Below, piece after piece: positions 43,575-54,160 of a DNA stretch of 64,000 nucleotides. Every line of letters begins with the position of its first letter. Within the stretch, counting starts at the first letter, position 1. The stretch comes from Labia minor. Its lineage: Eukaryota; Arthropoda; Insecta; Dermaptera; Spongiphoridae. Below the pieces are notes generated by a model. The model did no database searches. It saw nothing but the letters and a program-made list of their open reading frames with translations, and was not told the origin of the DNA. Where the stretch lies: NCBI GenBank assembly GCA_963082975.1, contig OY720345.1, forward strand, positions 25,366,611-25,430,610. The letters run 5' to 3'. Position numbers and translations under genes: made by a program.

Positions 43575-43787
43575 AAAAAAGGGTTCAAATCCATCCCAAT
43601 GCCAAGTTTAGATGCACTTTAAAAATCAATCATAATCATTTTGATCAACAGCCTGATCCACTGGTAAACATTTGGCATTCCCAAGAATCGCCACCACACC
43701 CAGGCACGCCACTTTATTCGCGTCAACGGTCCATCTGGCCGAAATTCACTTTACCATACACCCAACTTAAAATATGGTATAGTTGTT
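43575..43787 (+). pseudogene. open frame in left palindrome arm, possible T-box-like fragment
   Basis: 70 codons with no ATG start, open between a TAA and a TAA: KRVQIHPNAKFRCTLKINHN, then HFDQQPDPLVNIWHSQESPP, HPGTPLYSRQRSIWPKFTLP. Spacing and residues recall the T-box DNA-binding domain (L-D-P-N-A-K-Y; D before W; P-P-x-P-x-R-L-x-x-H-P-D-S-P; K-L-K-L-T-N), but this arm lacks the R-L...H-P-D part. Resemblance is weak and unverified. A pyrimidine-rich stretch and AAAAAAG before GTTCAAATCC could be an old splice acceptor. Confidence 0.3.
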
Positions 43788-44005
43788 AAAATACATAGGT
43801 ACATGGTTTAAAATATCTAAAATTATAATACTTAGAAATTTGAACTTAGCAGGTTAATTTATATATTTAAATAATAAATATAATTATACAATTAATCTAG
43901 TGTTACGTAGAGCACGAAAACCTGCCAAGTTCAAATTTCTAAGTATTATAATTTTAGATATTTTAAACCATGTACCTATGTATTTTAACAACTATACCAT
44001 ATTTT

Positions 44006-44221
44006 AAGTTGGGTGTATGGTAAAGTGAATTTCGGCCAGATGGACCGTTGACGCGAATAAAGTGGCGTGTCTGGATGCAGGAGGCGGAGGACTGGGTGTG
44101 GTGGCGATTCTTGGGAATGCCAAATGTTTACCAGTGGATCAGGCTGTTGATCAAAATGATTATGATTGATTTTTAAAGTGCATCTAAACTTGGCATTGGG
44201 ATGGATTTGAACCCTTTTTTA
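44006..44221 (-). pseudogene. open frame in right palindrome arm, possible T-box-like fragment
   Basis: Inverse copy of the left-arm frame with seven extra codons in frame: after QESPPHP it reads VLRLLHPDTPLYSRQRSIWP. The extra residues supply the stretch PPHPVLRLLHPDTP that most resembles the T-box PP-x-P-x-R-L-x-x-HPDSP motif, so this arm looks like the ancestral version. Whether it ever was a T-box exon needs a database search; I put it at about one in three. Confidence 0.3.
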
Positions 44222-44510
44222 GGCAAACAAATAGACGATAGGAACTTGGCCCCCTTTTTAACAGGTATGTTTTTGATTAGATTTCAATACTTTTTTGTAA
44301 GAAAGCTTCCTATTTTTTCCTTTGTGTGCCGCGCCCGCGTCCATTCTTAGCCTTTGAAGTAATTTTGTGTTTAAAAAAATTGCAAATTTATTAATATTAA
44401 TTGAAAATTATATAGAAACTGTTAAGTTATAACAATAAAAATAAACAAACTAATTAATTTAAATTATAAAGTAAAATGGTTTAACACTATTATATATATT
44501 TATAATTTAC

Positions 44511-45215
44511 ACCTAACGCTACTTGTATAGGTAAAATGTCACTTCCGGTAGTCAGATCATGATGAAATTTGGTATCTAAATTTTTTTCATATTTTTAAAT
44601 CTATATACAAAATAGGAAGCAAATATCTCGAAGCAAACTGGTACTTTACTTGAAAGGTAAACACAACCAGTGTAGGTAAAGTGCCACTTCCGGTTAACCG
44701 ATTTTGAAGAAATTTTAAAAGAAATCTACAAACTGTGAATAATATCGGTGTACCAAATTTCGAAGTCCTAGCTTGATTAGTTTCTGACAAAACCAATGAA
44801 TTCGTTTGAATTCGTTAAAATCGCATTGATATTCGATTATAACAACTCAAGCTTGACCGATTTCTTAAATTTCATAATTTTTTGTTAACCTACTTATAAC
44901 ACACGACCTGTATGCCAAATTTCATAGCGCTAGGACAATTGGAAATACCCTAAGAATTTTGTTGACCAATCAGTGAATCAGTTCCAAAATAAGCTATTTT
45001 CACAGGGTCATATTTCAGGATCTACTGAAGCTATAACTATGAAATTTGGCATACTGCTTTAGTTCTAGTATATGACTACGTAGATAAAATTTTATCTCTG
45101 TACTTGCAATAGGCACTGAGATACAGGGGGGTCAAAAGTGACTCCAAACCATTCGTGTAAATATACTTACGGCATGCGCGCGGCTTGCTGGAACTTGGCC
45201 GGCGCACTGCCGTGC
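44511..45215. mobile_element. family C-type repeat with downstream extension
   Basis: 44511-44790 matches 12974-13250 almost base for base (GTCACTTCCGGTAGTCAGAT, GCAAATATCTCGAAGCAAAC). It continues into unique repeat-like sequence with recurring ATGAAATTTGGCATAC phrases (44902-45060) and ends in a GC-rich stretch (CGGCATGCGCGCGGCTTGC, 45171-45215). End points uncertain. Confidence 0.5.
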
Positions 45216-45523
45216 TCATAGATATCCAAATTAAATTATTATTATATTTTTTTTTATATTACTAAAATTCTCTTAAAGCTATCTACTCACAGAATTTTGT
45301 AAATAATGTATTTATTTATCTTTTAGAGAGATAAACAAAATTAATTTTTTTTTATTAGTAATTTATTAGTAATATCAAGAGAATATTTAACGTTTATTTT
45401 AAATTTGAAATAGGATACATAGGTATATTGTAGTTTTATGAAGAAGATAAATAATATTAATCATAATATTTAATATTAAAGAGAATTCATTTGAAATTTC
45501 TATTCAGTGAATAACAATTTTTT

Positions 45524-46140
45524 ACCGACCGACGATAGTAAGGGAGGTATTGTTTTCACAACAAATTTCACATGTGGAGACTTTTACATATCTCAACGAA
45601 TCAAGCATTTTCTTAACAGAAAAAAGTATTTTTAGCATGATGTCTGTCCGTCCGTCCGTCTAGATGTGTACAGCTTGAACGGCTCAACGGATTTTGATCA
45701 AATTTGGTGTATTTACTTAATGCATCAGTATGATGAATTGATAAACTTTTGGAGCAAATCCGGAAACCGGAAGTGGTAGTATTAGCGATCGACGATAGGA
45801 AGGGAAGGGTTATTTTCACTCCTAATTTCACATGTGGAGATTTTTTATATATCACCACGAATCATACACTTTGTATTGGTTTTATCCTCGAGAAAAATCA
45901 TCTTTATTAGTTTTTTCTTAATTTAAAATTATATGACGTCATCCAGCCATTCATGACGTCACAGCCTGGTCGTGCATATATATTATAAATAAAATATAAT
46001 TAAAAATATTTATGTTATATGCCTATCTGTTTTTTATTACATTAATATATATATTAAAATTATTTGAAATTGTTTCTGTAGCTGGAAATTAATTTACTTC
46101 AAACCGTCGGTCGGTTCGGACCTGGCCACAGGTCAACTTA
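45524..46140 (+). mobile_element. family B Helentron-like repeat, full length
   Basis: 617 bp. Starts ACCGACCGACGATAGTAAGG, carries (GTCC)n at 45644-45660 and two TGACGTCA sites (about 45932-45963). It ends AAACCGTCGGTCGGTTCGG then ACCTGGCCACAGGTCAACTTA. The inverse of the start (CGTCGGTCGGT) sits 25 bases from the end, followed by a hairpin GACCTG-GCCA-CAGGTC. T precedes and T follows. This is the reference copy for the family. Confidence 0.8.
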
Positions 46141-46509
46141 TTTTTTTAAGAACCAAATTGAAAAAACTTAGAAAAAACTGGACTAGATTTATGAATTAAT
46201 TTGCATATATAAAAATTATTTTGGAAATAGTTCTTCCAACTGAAAAATATACTGGAATCAAAGAAGGTTGAGATATATAAAATGCTAATTGCGTATGTAA
46301 CTAACGTATTACTTACTAAATTTTTTTTAGAATTAAAATAGAAATTCATACTAGAAAAGAATTGTTTAACTTAATTTGCTAAGAACACAGCAAAGAAAAG
46401 CATAACTCATCGATATCTTCGAAATGACATGTAGACTTACTATACCATATCCCAACCAAGGTAAGAACAATTCTTACCATTTACCCTCTTTTTTATGAAA
46501 TATATTTAC

Positions 46510-46857
46510 CGTATTTTTCGCCGTATAAGACGCACTTCCCCCCCCCCCCCAAATCAGGGCCGAAAAGTGCCTGCGTCTTATACGGCAAATACAAAAGCCT
46601 ACCATGGCCCTCCGCTGCCCTGTTAGAATAAAAACATCACAGCCTTATTTTTGTTACTTTCACTGTTTGCTGACTGTTTATGAGAGTAAAGATAGCTCTT
46701 AGTATGTTACATGGTTGACATAAAATTTTTCTTAAACTGGTATTAACTTTATACAGTTGATATAAAATATTTTATTACAGAATTTGGTTCATAATCTTTT
46801 TTTTCTTGATTTGCCTCCTTTAAAATTGGGTGCGTCTTATACGGCGAAAAAAAATAT
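46510..46857. mobile_element. MITE with GCCGTATAAGACGCAC termini
   Basis: About 348 bp bounded by CGTATTTTTCGCCGTATAAG and its inverse (CTTATACGGCGAAAAAAAATA). A second inverted copy of the terminus lies inside at 46571-46594 after a C10 run (46540-46550), so the left 85 bp fold back on themselves. No coding sequence. Superfamily not determined; the terminal phrase resembles widespread non-autonomous DNA elements. Confidence 0.6.
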
Positions 46858-46928
46858 TAAAATTATATCACATTCGGCAAACAATTTTAAATTTAAATTG
46901 AACCATTTACATTAATACGCCACCTCAT

Positions 46929-46969
46929 TGTTTGTTTTTTTTTTCAAATATGATAATTTTTTTTCAAAT
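46929..46969. repeat. two tandem copies of a 20-bp unit
   Basis: TTTTTTTTCAAATATGATAA twice in direct succession. Confidence 0.9.
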
Positions 46970-47195
46970 ATGATAATTTCATTAATGAACTTCTTTTACT
47001 GATATATTTATGATTTTTTTGTTAAATTTTCATTAAGATCTTTGAATAAAATTAAGCTTATTGATTTAATAGAATTAATATAATTAAACTTATTGATTCG
47101 ATTTAAGGTGTATTCTAAAACACCACTAATTTTAAAAATTAATATTTGTTTATTTTATTTTATTTTAATATGTATTTTATTTGAAATAATTTGCA

Positions 47196-47360
47196 GTAGA
47201 GCGCTCACCTCTGCACTCCCAGCTCGCCCCTCTCCATGCCCCTCAGCCGCCTGAACTGACCTCCTCATGCAGGAGGGCGACTCGTACGCAGTCCACGCAG
47301 TCTGTTCCCCTTCCCTGCGTAGTGTGAGACACTGGACGCCCTCTCCACTGAAATCATCCC
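47196..47360. promoter_or_regulatory. isolated GC-rich island, possible 5' exon or promoter
   Basis: 165 bp of roughly 60% GC in 75-80% AT surroundings, not matching any repeat here. On the minus strand it is bracketed by an acceptor-like GGATGATTTCAG and a strong donor-like CAGAG|GTGAGC (donor GT about 47200), without a long open frame. A non-coding first exon of a minus-strand transcript is one reading, an enhancer or promoter another. Confidence 0.3.
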
Positions 47361-48249
47361 TTAATCAGTCGCTAATCAAGAATTAATTGTAATTTTATTA
47401 TTTATTTTTATGAAATAAAAGGAAGATTAGTGAACTTTAAAAAAAAAATATTTCAATAAAAATTAAATTTTATAAAGTGCATTTTTATAATTTTTTATTC
47501 ATATACCCAAATAAATTTATAAATTTTTCATTCAAATCTTTGAAAAGAATTAATCTTAAATATTCTATCAGATCTCATTAATTAAATTTTATTAAAAGTT
47601 AAATTAAAATTATTTAAAAATTAAAAAATCATATACAAAATTTTATTTTTCTTTAAATATATTTATTGAAATATTTTTTAAATTTCAATATATATATCCT
47701 ATAAAAACTTATTTAAAAAATATGAAGATGTGCTGATTATTTTCAAAATTCATATAATATAATTATAAATCAAAAAAATATAAATTTCTTATATTCATAT
47801 AGCAACATTTTAAATATTCTTTTATATTCTTTCTAATCTCATTATCGCTCACACCGTTCCTTTCAAATCTCATATGAATATTGTTTTGTCAATTTCATAT
47901 TATTATAACACTTTTGAAAAATGAATAATATTTCTATTACCTATATATCAATTAAACAGAATAAAATCTTCGTGAAATTAATAATATAATCATAATTAGT
48001 TTTCTGATGTTTTCTAAGATATTTTTATTATATGTCTATTAAATGCGTATTATAAGTTATTATAATCATGGTTCTATATTGGATGTAAAATAATTTTAGT
48101 ATTTTAATATTACAGAAATAAGATAATATTTTTAAAAATCTATACACTTTTTTAATCCTATAATTATTATTTATTTATTTATATCTTATTTTTTTATTTC
48201 ATGTATATAATATAAATATCTAATCTTAATTCTTTTTTTCTTTATCGAG

Positions 48250-48335
48250 GCGAGAGTGATGGACATCAATTCAAGTCTACGAGCTGTTTTACGAGTTTAA
48301 TCTGGGATAAATATCAACCCTTTATTAACTCCGAG
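48250..48335 (+). CDS. candidate isolated exon of an unknown gene
   Basis: 86 nt between TTTTTTTCTTTATCGAG (acceptor-like) and GAG|GTCAGT (donor-like). One frame is open throughout, reading GESDGHQFKSTSCFTSLIWD then KYQPFINSE. No family recognised and no partner exon found; the evidence is the combination of splice signals, raised GC and open frame. Could be chance. Confidence 0.25.
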
Positions 48336-49669
48336 GTCAGTATTTATTATTAATTTTATTTTTCATTCAATTTACATTTATTGATTATAAACTAATAAGA
48401 TATTTTTCTTCTTCTATTTCATGTACAATCTTCGTTCCTGCTACTGAATGTTGATTTGAATTCTTGATTATCTTCTCCATCCTTCATGACGATGAAATGA
48501 TTTAAATACAGCTCTCCAAATGTAAGTAATAATCGTTATTTATTTAGAATGGCGCACTTGAAAATAGAAAATGTAAATATAATATTTAAAGTAAAGTTTA
48601 ATATAATATAGAAAGTATAATTAAATAACAATTATTTTTTTGCTTTTGATAATATTCATTAGGAGATTATAGATAAATATTTTAAATTATATGACAGAAT
48701 TTAGTGAGATTAGGGAATTTCAGAGTACATCTTTCAAGAAGAAGCATTGATAAAGGAGTCAGAAGAGACAAAGATATTTTTAGTAGGTTTCGATGCGTTA
48801 TACTGGGAGGGTGGCTATTTTTTGATATATATATATATATATAGTTGATAGGAATTTTCAGGTGGTTGCCTCCTACATCCATGCATGTTCTCATCATACT
48901 AATTCATAGATTAGATTAGAATTAATAAATAAATAAAATGTGGGTGGATAAAACAAATGCCATGCTATTATTTAAGGGATGGATTGCATGAATTGCATGT
49001 CAGGTCTGAATTGTGCCATTTTGTATTACTGAGAGTGTATTTGAGGTGGATTGGATGAACGGGAATTCGGGAAGGTAATTCAGCACAGTTCCGAAATGGG
49101 ATTAGCCTGAACAGGAACAAATTGTTGGTTACCTTTTGAGCGCAAGGCTTTTTCGATTAGCATGGGCCTTCCATCTATCCGCGATTATTTTCTTTAACTT
49201 TTTATTTTCATTTTGAACAATACAATTTCATAATTTAAACTTTGATATATTTTAAATATTTTACTATAGTAAAATATTTAAAATATATCAAATCTTAAAT
49301 TATGAACATTTAATAATTGTAATAAATAATTAAAGAATTGTATATCAATATTTTTAAAAGGTCGAGCGATCTCTCGGAATCTCTTATAATTTCACAAGTG
49401 AAAGTGGCTCCAAATTGAGCACGACAGGTCAAAACACAAATCTCACTATTTAACGTGAAAATAACCCCAAAATAATTCTTAATAATAATAAAAACTCACG
49501 GAATTCTAAACGAATATATATTTACTTATATATGTAAGTTCGGGTTTGGCCACGGGAGGGCGATGGACTGAACAGAGCCAAAGACGGACAGAAAGGAACA
49601 AACATTCATCCTAGAAACATCTATCTACTATTATTTTATTATATTATATGTATTTCACTTTATTTAAAG
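48336..49669. other. intergenic DNA with a DE fragment
   Basis: 49305-49375 is a plus-oriented scrap of family DE (CATTTAATAATTGTAATAAA onward). 48960-49200 is moderately complex without a clear frame. The rest is AT-rich and holds nothing I can name. Confidence 0.45.
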
Positions 49670-50996
49670 TACCGGGACCCCGAGCCTCGGCTCGGTACTT
49701 AAGTTAAAAAAAATGATTCATTATTATTGGGTTTGGCTGGTAATATTAATACCTGGGACACCGAGCTCTTGCTCGACCTTTTAAAAAATATTGATATACA
49801 ATTCTTTAATTATTTATTACAATTATTAAATGTTGCATCATTGCATCAATCTGATTAAAATGAATGGAACTGGGGTCCTCAATAATACAAACAAACAATT
49901 TTAGCTAGCATTATAAGATTAATCCAAGTAATATCGTCTATTTCTATTCGACACTATTTTCAGTTATGAAATAAACAGTCAGTAAAGAGTAAAAAAATTG
50001 TAATTGAAGACATTTACAACTATATTTTAACTACTACCCTTTAACCAATTTATACAATTTATTTTTATATACTTTAAAAATTTTTCAATTTTTTAATTAT
50101 TTAATATAAGTGTTAAATTGTTAATTCTAAAAATGACCCATTAAAAATTTGTTTCCTAAAATGTTTCAAATTAATTAAAATAAATTGTATAAATGTTCGT
50201 TTATAAAATCTATTTATCTGTGTGTCTGTTTTTCGATTTTTTAAATTATTTATTAATTATTATTAATTATTTATGTCAACTTATTTAAAATTTGATTGAC
50301 ATGTTGTGATTCAAAGAATATTTTTATTGATATTTTCAAAACATTCAAAATTATATGAATAAATAATTTTCATTTTGATCTCATAATTGGATTTTCTTTT
50401 TCAAGTAAGTAAGATGGCTGGAATCACAATATATGAAGGGACACACAGAGATAGATAGATATAACATTTACAATAATAATATATAATTAATTTACTGATT
50501 AAATTAAAATATATTAAAAGTAAAAACACAAAAACAAATAAATGTTTTATCTAATATATACTGATAATATATAATATTTTAAAATATATTTACGGATTCG
50601 ATCGATGTATAATAAATTGATAACGTCATTTAATTCTCCTACTATATATCGAATCGAATAAAGATAAATCTTCTACTAAACATTGTGTGAAACAATTTCT
50701 ATTAATGAAATAAAAAAAAATCAAATATGAATATAATATAAATATTTTTAATTTTATTTTAAGAATGGATATATATATCTCACAGGCGGTGGTTGTGACG
50801 TCACATATATACATTTAAATTTAGAAAAAAAAACTAATAAAGATGAATTTTCCAGAGATATGATCAATAAAACTCAATTTTTCTTTATAAATACTATCTC
50901 TGGTGTGAATTTCAAAAAAATCCTTAGAGCGGTTTTTGAGAACCCATGGCCATACAAACAAACAAACCATTTTTACTCGTATAAGAAGATAAGATT
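49670..50996 (-). mobile_element. family DE repeat, reversed copy
   Basis: Left end GTACCGGGACCCCGAGCCTC is the GC hairpin terminus; right end TTTTTACTCGTATAAGAAGA plus TAAGATTT is the start. Contains one TGACGTCA (about 50798) and the block CTATCTCTGGTGTGAATTTC. Collinear with 52239-53438 over about 1.2 kb. Confidence 0.6.
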
Positions 50997-51059
50997 TAAA
51001 TTTAACCAAGTTACGCTACCAAGACTTGAGATTTGTTTCTTTATTCATTTCAGGTACTA

Positions 51060-51350
51060 GCAGGTACTAGCTTGGCCACTTTAAAATCAATGTAAATATG
51101 TAAATAAATACTTTATTCATTTCAGAAACTACATCTCAGTTCTTTTATCTCCAAATAAACCCTCACTTATATATATATATATAATATAAAATAGATTAAT
51201 ATAATAAATATAAATATAAACACAAAAAATAAATTTAAAATGTAAATAAAAATATATTTTTCCTTTGGTATATAAAAAAAACCAGCTGGTCAGAGCGCCT
51301 TCGGCGCTCTTCACAGCTGGACGGGGGCTCCGCCCCCTGTACCCCCGAGT
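51060..51350. other. segment with GC-rich hairpins
   Basis: 51279-51345 contains CAGCTGGTCAGAGCGCCTTC followed by GGCGCTCTTCACAGCTG, a nested pair of inverted repeats, then GGGGGCTCCGCCCCC and GTACCCCCGAG. Upstream is a short tandem CAGGTACTAG CAGGTACTAG (51052-51070) and AT-rich DNA. No family assigned; it could be the terminus of another rolling-circle type element. Confidence 0.4.
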
Positions 51351-51544
51351 GGTACATCGTATTTGATTAAAAGTAGTAAAAGGTTTTCATCCATTTTGTT
51401 TCAATCATTATATTACATAAAACATTCATTTCTTTTTGTGTTCTTATTTAAAATATATTTTAATTTAATCAGTAAATTAATTATATATATTATTATTGTA
51501 AATGTTATATCTATCTATTTATATAACTCAAAGATACTCGAAAG

Positions 51545-51960
51545 TTCTTGGCCACATTTCTCCAAATGTCCCTATTCTCAGCCCTTGTCCCATCTCTCTT
51601 ACGTCCCTTCCTATGCGTCTTGATTCCCTTTGATAATAATTTTGATGAGATAAGCCTCTTTACTGCATGATAACAGGCGTTTCCCGATTGATACCTCGAT
51701 TTAAATTCTTCTCAAATATTATTATCCTTCGTGATTACATTCAATTTTTCTACATATTCAAATTTTACATTTTGTATATTAAGATTTTGTATGTTAATAC
51801 TGTTCCTCTTTGTCACTGATTACATTCAATTTTTCTACATATTCAAATTTTACATTTTGTATATTAAGATTTTGTATGTTAATACTGTTCCTCTTTGTCA
51901 CTAAATATTTTTTCTTATCACTATTAATTTCAAACCTCCATTAATTTTTCCTCGCTATCT
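51545..51960 (-). pseudogene. RTE-like LINE fragment with 85-bp tandem duplication
   Basis: Minus strand shows degenerate sequence for the region between polymerase and C-terminus (KYLVTKRNSI, then NIQNVKFEYVEKLNVITK, ACYHAVKRLISSKLLSKGIK). An 85-bp unit is exactly duplicated at 51732-51816 and 51817-51901. Same element type as 31471-32095, opposite orientation. Confidence 0.7.
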
Positions 51961-52238
51961 GTAATTGCAATTGCCGAATCTCTTATAATATTTAAGACGT
52001 CTGCTTAGCCTAACTTTTCAATTTTTTTGTTTAATTACATTTCGAGTGATTTTTTCCCAATTTGTGTAATGACATACTCACAACATGCAACATATAATTG
52101 GCTGTGGGAAAAACATGGGGATTGCAAATGAACTCCGCAGCACTTGAGTGTCTGGCCCTGAGCTTTGTTGATAGTATGTTTGTTTCCTTAGAACCTTTAC
52201 CTCCACAAAACATACCCACATTGCACTTTTATAATATA

Positions 52239-53438
52239 TACCGGGACCCTGAGCCTTGCTCGGTACTTAAGTTAAAAAAATGATTCATTATTATTGGATT
52301 TGGCTGGTAATATTAATACCAGGGACACCGAGCATTCGCTCTACCCTTTGAAAAATATTGATATACAATTCTTTAATTATTTATTACAATTATTAAATGT
52401 TACACATTTGCATCAATCTGATTAAAATGAATGAACTTGTGCTCCTCAATAATACATAAATATATAATATATAGGTTCATATATATTTTTTCTATAGTTT
52501 TTTTTTGAAAAACTGTTTAGCGCCCCAAGTGGTTATAAAACAAACAATTTTAGCTAGTATAATAAGATTAATCCAAGTAATATCGTCTATTTCTATTCGA
52601 CACTATTTTCACTCCTTGGGTAGCGGCCCAGTCAATGATCTTATATGTCGCCAAATTCAAAATCAGTGTTTGACACTACAGTTGTAATTGCATATATATA
52701 TAATTGGCCTTTTTATAAAAATATATTAAGATCATATAAATTGGAATTTGTCATCCAAAGAATATCTATATATTTGTTTTTATTTATAATACACGAAAAC
52801 ATTCAAAATTATATGAATAAATAATTTTAATTTTGATCTCATAATTGGATTTTCATTTTCAATTGACGATTTGAATTCATAAAATATTAAAAAAAACTTT
52901 TAAAACTTTTTAAATTTTTTTCAAGTAAGTATATAAGAATATAAGATATATTATGGGTGAATTCAAAATGTATGAAGGGACACATTATATAATATAGATA
53001 GATATAACATTTACAATAATAATATATATAATTAATTTACTGATTAAATATCTAATATATACTAATTGAATATTTAGTATATAATATTTTATAATATTTA
53101 CCGGAGTATAATAAATTGATAACGTCATTTAATTCTCCTACTATATATCGAATCGAATATAAAGATAAATCTTCTTTAAATATTTTTAATTTTATTTTAA
53201 GAATAGATATGTATATATATCTCACAGGCGGTGGTTGTGACGTCACATATATTTAAATTTAGAAGAAAAAAACTAATAAAGATGTAGTTTTCCAGAGATG
53301 TGGTCAATAAAACTCAATTTTTCTTTATAAATACTATCTCTGTTGTGAATTTCAAAAAAATCGTTAGAGCGGTTTTTGAGAACAATGAAACAAACAAACA
53401 AACAAACAATTTTTACTCGTATAAGAAGATAAGATTTA
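52239..53438 (-). mobile_element. family DE repeat, second reversed copy
   Basis: Bounded by CCGGGACCCTGAGCCTTGC (left) and TTTTTACTCGTATAAGAAGA (right). Contains GCGCCCCAAGTGGTTATAAA (52522 on), shared with 19265-19290 in inverse orientation, and one TGACGTCA near 53239. Shares order with 49670-50996 but is shorter in the middle. Confidence 0.6.
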
Positions 53439-53522
53439 ATCTAGACACAATTACTAGATGTATTTAATGGTAATTACAATTATTATTTAATATATATATA
53501 CGTATATATATTATTTAATATA

Positions 53523-53990
53523 AATGGTGAAACTTTTCATTTAGACTCATCTATAAGTGAAATTGAAAAATCACTAATAAAGGAAACTAAACATGAAAAG
53601 CTTACATTTAAAATTAAAAAACCAGAAATTGAAAAGGAATTTGAGAAATCATCATCATTGTCATCATCAACATCATCATCATCAACACCACAACAACAGT
53701 CTCATCTCCAGAGAAAATACAAACAGAAGAATCTAAAATTAAAAAAAAATTTACTTAAAACTTTAAAAATTAAAAAACCAGAAATTGATGAAGAAACTAA
53801 TATTGATAAAAAAAAACTAATATTTAAAAAAATTCAAAATACAGAAATAATTAAAAAAGTGATGGACAATTAGAAGAATCTAAAGTTGACAAATTAACAT
53901 TGAAAATTAAGAAATCTGAAATAGAAGAAAAAATTAAATAATCAGATTCTAAAGAAAATTCATCAATTTCAATACTCAATTTGAATTCAA
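53523..53990 (+). pseudogene. decayed lysine-rich repeat protein fragment
   Basis: Plus strand keeps several related coding phrases in shifting frames: HEKLTFKIKKPEIEKEFEKS, LKTLKIKKPEIDEETNID, and DKLTLKIKKSEIEEKIK, plus a serine run (SSSLSSSTSSSS) and PQQQ. Linkers read SPEKIQTEESKIKKK in a neighbouring frame. The repeated K-L-T-L-K-I-K-K-P-E-I motif is that of a low-complexity nuclear-type protein, which I cannot name. Two frameshifts and two stops argue for a broken copy or retro-copy. Confidence 0.5.
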
Positions 53991-54160
53991 TAGGATCACA
54001 ATAGATCGTGGAATAGGCCTACTAATAGGGAAACCACGTTAAAAAAAAGCGCCAAGCACACTAACTCATAGGTGTTGCGGATACGTGTGCATATTACGAA
54101 TCAAATGTTTTTCAATTCTTTTAAACGCTATATCGCGAAAATGGCAATACTTATAAAAAT

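Larger units (their letters stand above)
43510..44284. repeat. 775-bp near-perfect palindrome
   Basis: Left arm 43511-43857 and right arm 43919-44283 are inverse copies around a 61-bp AT-rich centre. The main difference is a 21-bp segment (TCCTCCGCCTCCTGCATCCAG as read on minus, approximate) present only in the right arm. Outer ends are AATCTAATCAAAAACATACC and inverse, and no target duplication is visible. The arms are far GC-richer than the surroundings and contain an open frame (see next entries). Confidence 0.85.
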
